From Oscillospiraceae bacterium (GTDB taxonomy: Bacteria > Bacillota > Clostridia > Oscillospirales > CAG-272): DNA of 64,000 bases. The stretch is from contig SVRN01000007.1 of the NCBI GenBank assembly GCA_015064805.1, positions 1 to 64,000 on the forward strand, written 5' to 3'. The position numbers and the translations under genes were made by a program. The notes below the pieces were generated by a model. That model did not search any database, was not told the origin of the DNA, and saw only the letters and a list, made by a program, of their open reading frames with translations. Shown piece by piece: positions 9,387 to 17,147 of this stretch; the first letter of the stretch is position 1; every line of letters starts with the position of its first letter.

Positions 9387-11627
9387 ATGCATACTTTTTT
9401 TATTAACACATCACAAAAAGAACTCAATGAATATGACATTCTTTTTGATGTACATTATGAGAACAAAGCGCTTGTATCAATGAATTACCCGATGTCGGAT
9501 TGGTACGACGAAAACAAGGGCTACAAGGCTTGCGTTAAGCACATGAGCGAAATGATTGAGGGTTACGTTGAGCTTGGTAATGCATTTAACTTAATTATTT
9601 ATATCGATTTGCCTGAAAACAAAGCATATTCTTCTATTCCGAGGGACGCGTTTCACGACAAAGAGCGTGAGGAATGCTGCCGTGCAATGCACATTCTCTT
9701 TACGCATGTGATCAACGAATCAATTTTGCAAATGCTTGAGAATTCCGGCAGAAGACCGCAAAACGTGCTGATTATGTTCGGCGAGGAAAAGAAGTTTACC
9801 GATTTTTCTGTTGCACCTCATGATCCGGGACGCCCGGGTATCATGAAGTGGGTGCTCAACTTTATTGGACTTCCTGACGAAGATGCCGTGGAGAAAATTG
9901 CGAGAGCTGTTTCCGGCGGTGATGCTGAGGATAAGGTCTCCGCTTTTGAAAAGGAAATTCTTGCAGTGTGTGGCGCAGAAATTGTTCCCGGGATCCGGGG
10001 CATATATCACCGTGACCTGCGCTTGTGGTGTGATGAGGTTATCAACGAGGCGCGGATCGACAGAGCAAACATTTCTTTGTTCGAACGGATTGACGATGCG
10101 GATCGCGCAGAGTTTGATCGGACTGGCGTGGACGTTCTTTCCTGCCCGTATGATTGCTATGCATGCAGGGTGAATAAAAGCGTTCTCGCTTTGAGCGAAT
10201 TGAACGTTGCTCTTCACGTGCTCAAATGCGTGGAGGCTCATCTCGCTTTGGATGACAATGAAAGCGTAAACCGTGATATTCTGCAGGATTTTCGTGTCTA
10301 TACCATAAAAGAGATTGCGCCTGTCCTGAAGGAAAAGATGGACATATATTCGGATAAAGTGGCTGAGATCGAGGCCATGTCAGAGTCATATGCCGATCTG
10401 GGGCTGGCCCCGAGATTGTCGGCGTTTGACAATGCAAAATTCGGTCTGGACGTCTATGGTGACAAAGCCACGGATCTGGTTGTTTCCGATGTGACGGCTG
10501 ATGACCGGGAAAAAGGTGCAGCGGGTGAAGAAGCGTCTGAAGATGACAGCGCAGCCGATGACGCACCTGTCAAAAGAGGCAATGAAAAAGAGCTTCTTAC
10601 CGTTTCTACACAGGCCAAGCCGTTGTTTTCAAAGGATGAATACCAGCCGTTTGAGTATACTTACGAAGTACAGGGTGATCCCATATCGTCGAAGACGACG
10701 CCGGAGCAGTATGTTGAACAGGCAAAGAAGGTCAAAAGACACCATCTGGACTATCTGAAACGATTGAAGATTCACGTGTCGCAGACTCTTTCCCATTATG
10801 CCGGTAAGTCGAAGGAAAACAAGCCCGCATTGCTTCAAGTCGGCGGATACAGATACGCTGCCTCGGGCGAAGAAAAAAAGGTGCTTGAAGCGGTGGAAAC
10901 GGTATCGGATAAGGCATATAAAACCATGATCACGCAGTATATGGAATTCTGTGCCGGAAGATCGGTTGCTATTTCGGATATTGATGAGCAATGCAACTGG
11001 TTCGTAACCAGAGTGCACCAGATCAAAGAAAGCCTGAGAAAAATCAGCATCGTTGCCATCGGGCTGCTGATCGCCATTATTGCTTTGTATATACCGTTTG
11101 TGGTAATACAGTTTGACGCTATTTTTGAAAATGCGGTTACTCTGGCAACAGCCCTGGGTTCTATTGCCGTGCCGATTGCGCTGCTGTGCGCTATCTTTGT
11201 GGTTGTTACTGCTCTGCAACGAAAAAAATATGCGAAGGCGTGGAAGGACTTTGTGGAAAAGTCCAACGAAGCCTTGGCGGAAAATAAGATTGCCGTGCAA
11301 AAATACGACCAGCTGTTGTCTACGATCGTTCCTGCGCTTCGTTGGGTATACGAGTACAAGCTGGACGTTGACTATTGCGTGGAATGCTGCAGTATTGCCG
11401 ATGCCAAAGTGGAGCATCACAGACAAAAGCTTCGCAAGCGCGTGACGGCTATTCAAAACATATTAAGCGACTTGGAATTCAGAATTACCGAGAGCGATGG
11501 GGATTCGTCGGAGAATAAGGATGTGACAGACGCAGTGGACTATACGGCATCGTTCTGCACCGGCCAAAAGAATCGCAAGTTTTATTCGGTAATTGACGCA
11601 AGCGTATTGAATCGGTCAAGTCAGTAA
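9387..11627 (+). CDS. Two-TM membrane protein of the tubulin-like operon, about 746 aa
   Basis: I do not recognise a named family. The frame can start at GTG 9378, but ATG 9387 is better spaced from the GGGGTG that would serve as RBS. The first 550 residues are soluble, with a compact N-terminal part (LIIYIDLPENKAY, then VLIMFGEEKKF, resembling alternating strands of an alpha/beta fold), an acidic linker near 375-405 (EEASEDDSAADD) and helical segments. Two membrane helices lie at about 556-578 and 584-612, followed by a 130-residue helical tail likely to form a coiled coil. Both ends would be on the cytosolic side. It has no signal peptide or enzymatic motif that I can see. Position between the tubulin-like GTPase and the large DA1/transglutaminase protein suggests a membrane scaffold or adaptor; this is inference from context. 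Confidence 0.75.
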   Translation: MHTFFINTSQKELNEYDILFDVHYENKALVSMNYPMSDWYDENKGYKACVKHMSEMIEGYVELGNAFNLIIYIDLPENKAYSSIPRDAFHDKEREECCRAMHILFTHVINESILQMLENSGRRPQNVLIMFGEEKKFTDFSVAPHDPGRPGIMKWVLNFIGLPDEDAVEKIARAVSGGDAEDKVSAFEKEILAVCGAEIVPGIRGIYHRDLRLWCDEVINEARIDRANISLFERIDDADRAEFDRTGVDVLSCPYDCYACRVNKSVLALSELNVALHVLKCVEAHLALDDNESVNRDILQDFRVYTIKEIAPVLKEKMDIYSDKVAEIEAMSESYADLGLAPRLSAFDNAKFGLDVYGDKATDLVVSDVTADDREKGAAGEEASEDDSAADDAPVKRGNEKELLTVSTQAKPLFSKDEYQPFEYTYEVQGDPISSKTTPEQYVEQAKKVKRHHLDYLKRLKIHVSQTLSHYAGKSKENKPALLQVGGYRYAASGEEKKVLEAVETVSDKAYKTMITQYMEFCAGRSVAISDIDEQCNWFVTRVHQIKESLRKISIVAIGLLIAIIALYIPFVVIQFDAIFENAVTLATALGSIAVPIALLCAIFVVVTALQRKKYAKAWKDFVEKSNEALAENKIAVQKYDQLLSTIVPALRWVYEYKLDVDYCVECCSIADAKVEHHRQKLRKRVTAIQNILSDLEFRITESDGDSSENKDVTDAVDYTASFCTGQKNRKFYSVIDASVLNRSSQ

Positions 11628-11643
11628 AGGAGGATAGGAAGAA

Positions 11644-14600
11644 ATGGATTTCGTGGAAAACCTGATTAAAGTCGTTATCATTCTTGCTATGATCCTTTTG
11701 ATGGCGTTGCCGTTCCTGATGGAGTTTTTTACGTTCTATCTTGATAAGAGCAAAAAGATTTCGTACAAGCGCTTCAGAATTGTTATTTATACTGCCGTAT
11801 ACGTTGTTGCTATTACCATAGCACTGTATTTTTTGAAAGGATTCTTTTCGTGGCTGGAGTCGCTGTCGTTCGTCCAATGGATCGTTACGACCGTGGGCTT
11901 AAGCCATAGAACCGTCTTTTTGGGAAAGGTTCTGGCGGCAGTGCTGGTTAATTTTGCCGTGGGGGCGCTGTACGTATTTTGCAGCAAATTCGCCAGAATC
12001 GGCTTGAAAAAGAAAAGCCTGCTGATCCCTGAGGGAGAAGCTGGTCAGTTCAGCCGCAAGCAAAAGCGCGAACGGAAAGTAATTAAATTTTTCCATACGG
12101 AAACATGGTTTTTCGTCGGTAGCATCGTAAAATGGCTGAGCATCGCGCTCTCCTGCGTTTACGCGCTTGTTTTTATCGTATATATGATTCCGGCCATGTT
12201 CCCAGCGGACTGGATCCCGTATGATATTGTTGCTATGCTGTTTGAAGCCGGTTACATCTATCCGACGATCTCGCTTTTGGCCTTGTGGGAGCTTTATTTC
12301 TTCCTTGAGGGCATCAGATGCATTGACAAGGAATGTCCCGAGCTGTTGGATGAGGGAACCGTTGGTATGGCAAAGGTTCAAGAGGATCTGAAGGTGATTG
12401 ATGCCGAGGTCCGCAAGCAATTTGGTGATTATTATATCTGCGACGTGGACGTTTCCGGCGCGGTTCAGGAGGAGCTTTCCTCTACGGATCACAGCCCCTT
12501 GACGGAGTATATTGCGCAAGCGGTCGAGCGTGATAAGCGCAATCCCCAATTGAGAAAAGAATCCTATCTGACTTGCCTGGATAAGCTGGTTGAGAGCGAA
12601 AAGGGCGTGCTTATCAACGGAAACTTCTTCTCTGAATTTTCCATGTATTTTCTGCGCTACATTTCCGCAGTGATTGCACGCGGCGACAATGTCGTCTTCG
12701 TGTGCAACACGGATGCTCAGATCGACTCGGTTTACGATTATCTGACGCAGGGCTTCTCCGAGATTTCAAGCTTGTATTGTAAGGGATTTCAAAACGATTC
12801 CGTTGATTTTGACGACCCGATCTGGAGGGTAGTTAAGGTCCGAGGAGAGCAAAGTGCCATTGAAGAAGCAGCGGTTGATGAAAACAACGTCCTGGTCACT
12901 TCCTTGACCTATCTTTGCTCCACTCGTTTTGAGACTGAGCACAGCAAGTTTATTTCCTTGATCGATGCAGTGGTGTTCGTGGATTCCCTTGCTACGGTCA
13001 ATACGCACAATCGCCAGTTGGCAATTGTGAATACGCGCCTGAAGCATATCATAAAGAAAAATTCGATTGCGGTCAAGAACGGGAAGTCGAAGGATCTGTT
13101 CCGCGTAAGATATGTGTCACGCGACATCAGATACATTTGCTTCGACGATACGAGATCTCCCGGCCTTGATAAGGTGCTGAAGAACATGCTGTCGGTGAAC
13201 TTCGAGACGGTCGACGCCATGAATTACAGCCCGACTACCATGGTTCGTTGCTATGCTTATGAGGGCAAGCCGGATGAAAATGGCAGACGCCATTGCCCGC
13301 AGTTCTTTAATTCCGAGGAAGAGGTCGGTGCGGTTATGAACATGGCCGTGCTTTGCCTGGCAAAGGGCGCGTCCAACGTAACCGTTTTTGCAGATAATAT
13401 CATTCCTTATGAGAATATTGCCGAGACCATCGCCGCGAATAGAGGCCGTGTGTCCATTCAGGCGGACGGAAGCAATATTCGCCTGAATAAGCAGTTTTAT
13501 AATCCCAACGATTACTCTGTGATCATTGCGGTGGATTCGGGAGATAATCTTCCTGCTACGCTGAGAAGATATATTTCCATGGTTTCCGATAAGCCCGCGC
13601 TCATCATCGTCTTCTCCAGACCTTATATGCTTCGCGATTATTACGTAAGCAACATCAACAATCTCTGGAGCGCCGGCCAGATGGAGCGAATTCCGGTCGA
13701 GGAAAAAACCGGAAAAGACGTCGCGCAGAGGATTCTTGTGAAGGCGAATGCCGGTGGTATTTCCAGACAGGAGATCCTTCGCTTGGCCACGGGCGTACCG
13801 CAGTTTGACGAGTACGCAACGAAGGGTGATCTGAACGCGGTTCTGCGAGAGGTGCTTCGTCTCTACGGCGAGTCGCTCAAGGACAATATGACGTTGTTCA
13901 AATATTTCGAATACGTCTCCCTGCAGGATTTTGACGAAAAGGGCAAGTTCAATCCGGAGTTGCGAGTCATTCTTCGCAGACAAGGAAAGTTTTTTGAATC
14001 CTTGAACGGTCGGGATATGGCTGTTATGGTCGTAGGCGACAGGGAGTACATTCTCTCCATTCCTCGCAGCAGACTGACGCAGAATTATATTGCAGGACAG
14101 AATCTGATCTATAACGGCAACGTATATTATATTCAGAAGCTGGACTTCAAGTCGGGGCGCGTGTATGCCCGTCTTGCCGTTGGCGGAAAGAATGAAGAAA
14201 CGTATCAGTACATTCAGTCCAGAGAATATCATCTTGCGGTTGGCGCGGACCAGATCGAGTACGCGTCTACCAAACATATCGTTCTCAAGCTTGCAGACGA
14301 GGACGTCAGTATCAGCGACGTCTACGTATCGGCCTTCAAGGCACCGATGGAAGTCGTTACGAGAGGCTATTTTGCGGTTGACTCGCATACCCTGGCCCTC
14401 AATTCCGGCGCGGACAGCTATTACAGCATCAGCGACCCGGGCAACGACGCTCTGGCCAAGCAGACTTACAGACGTTATGGTATGATTGCTCAGCCGTTTT
14501 ATTCCTCCGACTCCAGGCCTTCAGTGGATCTGAACGTGAAGGAAAGTGGCGCGCTGATGATGTCGATTCGTATTTGCGGCCAGTTTGGCAGTGACATCAA

Positions 14601-16857
14601 CAAGACCATGTTGCTTGCCGCGACAATGCTCAACGAAATGCTGCGCTCCATGTTTCCGTCCGTTGCTGATTCGATTGCCGTCTGTCCTGTTCTTCAGGGT
14701 GAGATGGCCGGCGAGGACGTACAGCTGATTCTTCAGAAGCAGCCGAAGATCAAGATCATAGGCGAGAGCGAGCTTGTCTCAACGACGGACTTCAATCTCG
14801 TTATCGTGGAGGATTCCGCAACGGATCTTGGTGTCGTAGCCGTTCTGATGTCCGCCGGCGATGACGTGCTTCGCACGTTGTTCAGTCCGCTGTTCAACTA
14901 TCTGGAATGGTACTCGAACACCGGTGAAAAGAGCGATTATCTCCATTTCGGTATGGATCACGAGCCCGAATGTTTTGATTTCGATGCGTTGCATCGGCTT
15001 TCTAAGCTGCTGGGTGACGATAAACACGACTTGAGGTTCGTTGATATTGAATCCGTCATTGAGTACGCGTCGTGCGACTTCTGTGGAAAGCGCTATGCCA
15101 AGGGACACGACATGGTCGAGCTGGATGACGGCAGAAGAATGTGCAAGTCTTGTGCCGAGAATCTTGTGGGCAACAACAAGAAGATCCTGAAGTCTCATCT
15201 GGATCGTGCGAGAATGTTCCTGGAGAGCACGTACGGCGTAACGCTCGACAGCGACTATGAATTCTGCTTTGAGTCTACGCTCAAGATTGCAAACACCCTG
15301 AAGCAGAATCGGATGCTGAAAAAGAGAGGCACCGACATTCCGCTGAAATCCTACGTTGACGATAAGAAGAAGGTCCATGTTGAGTACTCGCTTCCTTCCG
15401 TTAACCTTTCCGAACTGCTTGTTCGGGAGCTGACGCACGTATGGCAACTTAAGCATCTGCCGGATATTCCCGAGGATCTTGCAGAAGGCCATATCGCGCT
15501 CGTCGCGGTGCAATACCTGCGCTTCTTGAATCAGCATTCGCTCTCGGCAAGCAGAGCCACGTATTACGAAAGCACGGACAACCTCTCGGGAGAAGGATAT
15601 CGAAGACTTGTCAGAGAACTGCTTGAAAATCCGCAGTTCCGCAACAATCCGTTCCGCTATCTGATGGAGACGTCCGGTGCAAGCTTTGAGGATGAGGTCA
15701 CGCCTCCGTCGCCCAGAAGCTTTGAATTCACCGAATATTCAGGTCGACCTTACACGCCTGAGAAGCCTGACCGCGCCCTTGACGGCAGTATGAAGTACTT
15801 CTATTACGAACGGCTGACCACGACGGGGCAGAAGGCGTACGATACGATGCTGGCGGCGATTCAAAATCACGAGACTACGGTCACGTTGGACGGCTGCACC
15901 TTTGAAGACGCCAAAAAGATCTCCGAAGCGATTGAGTACGATCACCCCGAGCTGTTCTGGTATAAGACGTTCTCTATGCGCGGCGAGGAGGTATCGCTGC
16001 GTTACGGTGCATCGGCAGAAGCGGCCGCAGTGCTGCAGAAGCGCATCGAAGAGGTGGCTCCCAAGTATCTTGAAGGTATCGATGATTCCATGAGCGCCTA
16101 TGACGTTGCCATTCGTCTGCACGTTAAGATCATATCGTCGGTAGACTACGATACGATCGCCCTTGAAAAGCAGAAGAAGGCAGGCGGCCCTGAGGACGAC
16201 AAGATCGATTATCTGAGAACGATATGCGGTGTCTTCCTTGACGGCAAGGCTGTTTGCGAGGGCTATGCCCGCGCGATGCAATATCTCCTGCAACGGTGCG
16301 GCATTGAAAGTGCCGAGGTGGCGGGATATATCCGCAAGGAAAACGGCGAGCGTGACGGTGGCCATGCATGGAACATCCTGAAGATTGACGGAGATTATTA
16401 CTACCTGGACACCACCTGGGACGATAGCTCCAGCACGGTCCAAACGGTAAAGTCGGAAGATCTTGGATTCGATTACTTCTGTATTACGACGGACGAGTTG
16501 ATGCGAACCAGAGACCTCGATCTCTGCCCGACGGATCTCCCCGGCTGTTATGCAACGCGAGCGAATTACTATTATCATAACGATGCTGTTCTTGAAACTT
16601 ATGATATAAATAAGATCAAAGCAATCGCTCAGGAGGCTGCCAAGGAAAAGCGCAAGTCGTTCACCTTTAAGTGCAGAAGCCGCGCACTCTTGGAAGAGAG
16701 CTTGTCCCGTCTTTGCACCGTAGGTGAGGATTGCTACGAAGCTGTGAATGCTGCGGCCAAGATTGACAAGCAGATTTTGCCGAATCAGTGCTCCTATGCT
16801 CGTGACCCGAATATCTGGACGATAACGATAAATTTCAAGTATAAGGCAGACGCTTAA
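11644..16857 (+). CDS. Giant membrane protein with LIM/DA1-like and transglutaminase domains, 1737 aa
   Basis: Five hydrophobic helices span about residues 3-220. The positively charged loops (KSKKISYKRFR and RKQKRERK) suggest that the remaining 1500 residues face the cytosol. Residues about 310-720 look like a worn-down helicase or P-loop fold (VLINGNFF where a Walker A would be, VVFVDSLATVN at the DExx position), so it probably does not hydrolyse ATP. A treble-clef pair C1144-x2-C1147 and C1167-x2-C1170 resembles a LIM zinc module, and it leads into a DA1-like peptidase region with RELTHVWQ (R1261-E-x-x-H1265) and EDLAEGH (E1281). The first histidine of HExxH is arginine. A transglutaminase-type domain near the C-terminus has a complete triad: C1538 in AVCEGYA, H1574 in GGHAWN, D1589 in YLDTTWDD. 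The gene follows its neighbour by 16 nt with an AAGGAGG RBS and closes the operon. Confidence 0.82.
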   Translation: MDFVENLIKVVIILAMILLMALPFLMEFFTFYLDKSKKISYKRFRIVIYTAVYVVAITIALYFLKGFFSWLESLSFVQWIVTTVGLSHRTVFLGKVLAAVLVNFAVGALYVFCSKFARIGLKKKSLLIPEGEAGQFSRKQKRERKVIKFFHTETWFFVGSIVKWLSIALSCVYALVFIVYMIPAMFPADWIPYDIVAMLFEAGYIYPTISLLALWELYFFLEGIRCIDKECPELLDEGTVGMAKVQEDLKVIDAEVRKQFGDYYICDVDVSGAVQEELSSTDHSPLTEYIAQAVERDKRNPQLRKESYLTCLDKLVESEKGVLINGNFFSEFSMYFLRYISAVIARGDNVVFVCNTDAQIDSVYDYLTQGFSEISSLYCKGFQNDSVDFDDPIWRVVKVRGEQSAIEEAAVDENNVLVTSLTYLCSTRFETEHSKFISLIDAVVFVDSLATVNTHNRQLAIVNTRLKHIIKKNSIAVKNGKSKDLFRVRYVSRDIRYICFDDTRSPGLDKVLKNMLSVNFETVDAMNYSPTTMVRCYAYEGKPDENGRRHCPQFFNSEEEVGAVMNMAVLCLAKGASNVTVFADNIIPYENIAETIAANRGRVSIQADGSNIRLNKQFYNPNDYSVIIAVDSGDNLPATLRRYISMVSDKPALIIVFSRPYMLRDYYVSNINNLWSAGQMERIPVEEKTGKDVAQRILVKANAGGISRQEILRLATGVPQFDEYATKGDLNAVLREVLRLYGESLKDNMTLFKYFEYVSLQDFDEKGKFNPELRVILRRQGKFFESLNGRDMAVMVVGDREYILSIPRSRLTQNYIAGQNLIYNGNVYYIQKLDFKSGRVYARLAVGGKNEETYQYIQSREYHLAVGADQIEYASTKHIVLKLADEDVSISDVYVSAFKAPMEVVTRGYFAVDSHTLALNSGADSYYSISDPGNDALAKQTYRRYGMIAQPFYSSDSRPSVDLNVKESGALMMSIRICGQFGSDINKTMLLAATMLNEMLRSMFPSVADSIAVCPVLQGEMAGEDVQLILQKQPKIKIIGESELVSTTDFNLVIVEDSATDLGVVAVLMSAGDDVLRTLFSPLFNYLEWYSNTGEKSDYLHFGMDHEPECFDFDALHRLSKLLGDDKHDLRFVDIESVIEYASCDFCGKRYAKGHDMVELDDGRRMCKSCAENLVGNNKKILKSHLDRARMFLESTYGVTLDSDYEFCFESTLKIANTLKQNRMLKKRGTDIPLKSYVDDKKKVHVEYSLPSVNLSELLVRELTHVWQLKHLPDIPEDLAEGHIALVAVQYLRFLNQHSLSASRATYYESTDNLSGEGYRRLVRELLENPQFRNNPFRYLMETSGASFEDEVTPPSPRSFEFTEYSGRPYTPEKPDRALDGSMKYFYYERLTTTGQKAYDTMLAAIQNHETTVTLDGCTFEDAKKISEAIEYDHPELFWYKTFSMRGEEVSLRYGASAEAAAVLQKRIEEVAPKYLEGIDDSMSAYDVAIRLHVKIISSVDYDTIALEKQKKAGGPEDDKIDYLRTICGVFLDGKAVCEGYARAMQYLLQRCGIESAEVAGYIRKENGERDGGHAWNILKIDGDYYYLDTTWDDSSSTVQTVKSEDLGFDYFCITTDELMRTRDLDLCPTDLPGCYATRANYYYHNDAVLETYDINKIKAIAQEAAKEKRKSFTFKCRSRALLEESLSRLCTVGEDCYEAVNAAAKIDKQILPNQCSYARDPNIWTITINFKYKADA

Positions 16858-16897
16858 AGCATATCAGTAAAATTTATTTTCAAACCCGAAAAGGGCA

Positions 16898-16948
16898 GGG
16901 CGGTCATTTCCCGAGCTGTTCAGGCTTGCGAAATGGCCGTCCGCTTTT
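16898..16948 (+). terminator. Terminator of the VWA-tubulin operon
   Basis: GGGCGGTCATTTC (16898-16910) pairs with GAAATGGCCGTCC (16930-16942), with G-U pairs, and is followed by GCTTTT. It is 40 nt after the stop codon of the 1737-aa gene. Confidence 0.75.
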
Positions 16949-17000
16949 CAGTGGTGCGTTAGCGAAGAGATAAGGCTACAGCTAGTGAGCCATGCTCAAA

Positions 17001-17038
17001 AGCAGAATGCCGCGCCGGTGCGCGGCATTCTGCTTTTT
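17001..17038 (+). terminator. Strong second terminator
   Basis: A perfect 14-bp GC-rich stem (17001-17014 with 17021-17034), 6-nt loop, then TTTTT. Together with the hairpin at 16898 it insulates the following promoter from the operon. The 290-nt gap between the two genes holds these two terminators and the promoter at 17082 and nothing else that I can see. Confidence 0.88.
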
Positions 17039-17081
17039 CTATGGAATTCATGGGCTGAAAGGGAAAATAGGTTGGAGACTC

Positions 17082-17110
17082 TTGACACGATTGCAAACGC
17101 AAAGTATAAT
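17082..17110 (+). promoter_or_regulatory. Consensus promoter of the RyR-domain gene
   Basis: TTGACA at 17082-17087 and TATAAT at 17105-17110, spacer 17 bp. The expected start near 17117 leaves a short leader containing AGGAGG at 17134-17139. Confidence 0.9.
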
Positions 17111-17147
17111 AGTATATGACTATTTGTAGACGCAGGAGGCAGAACGT

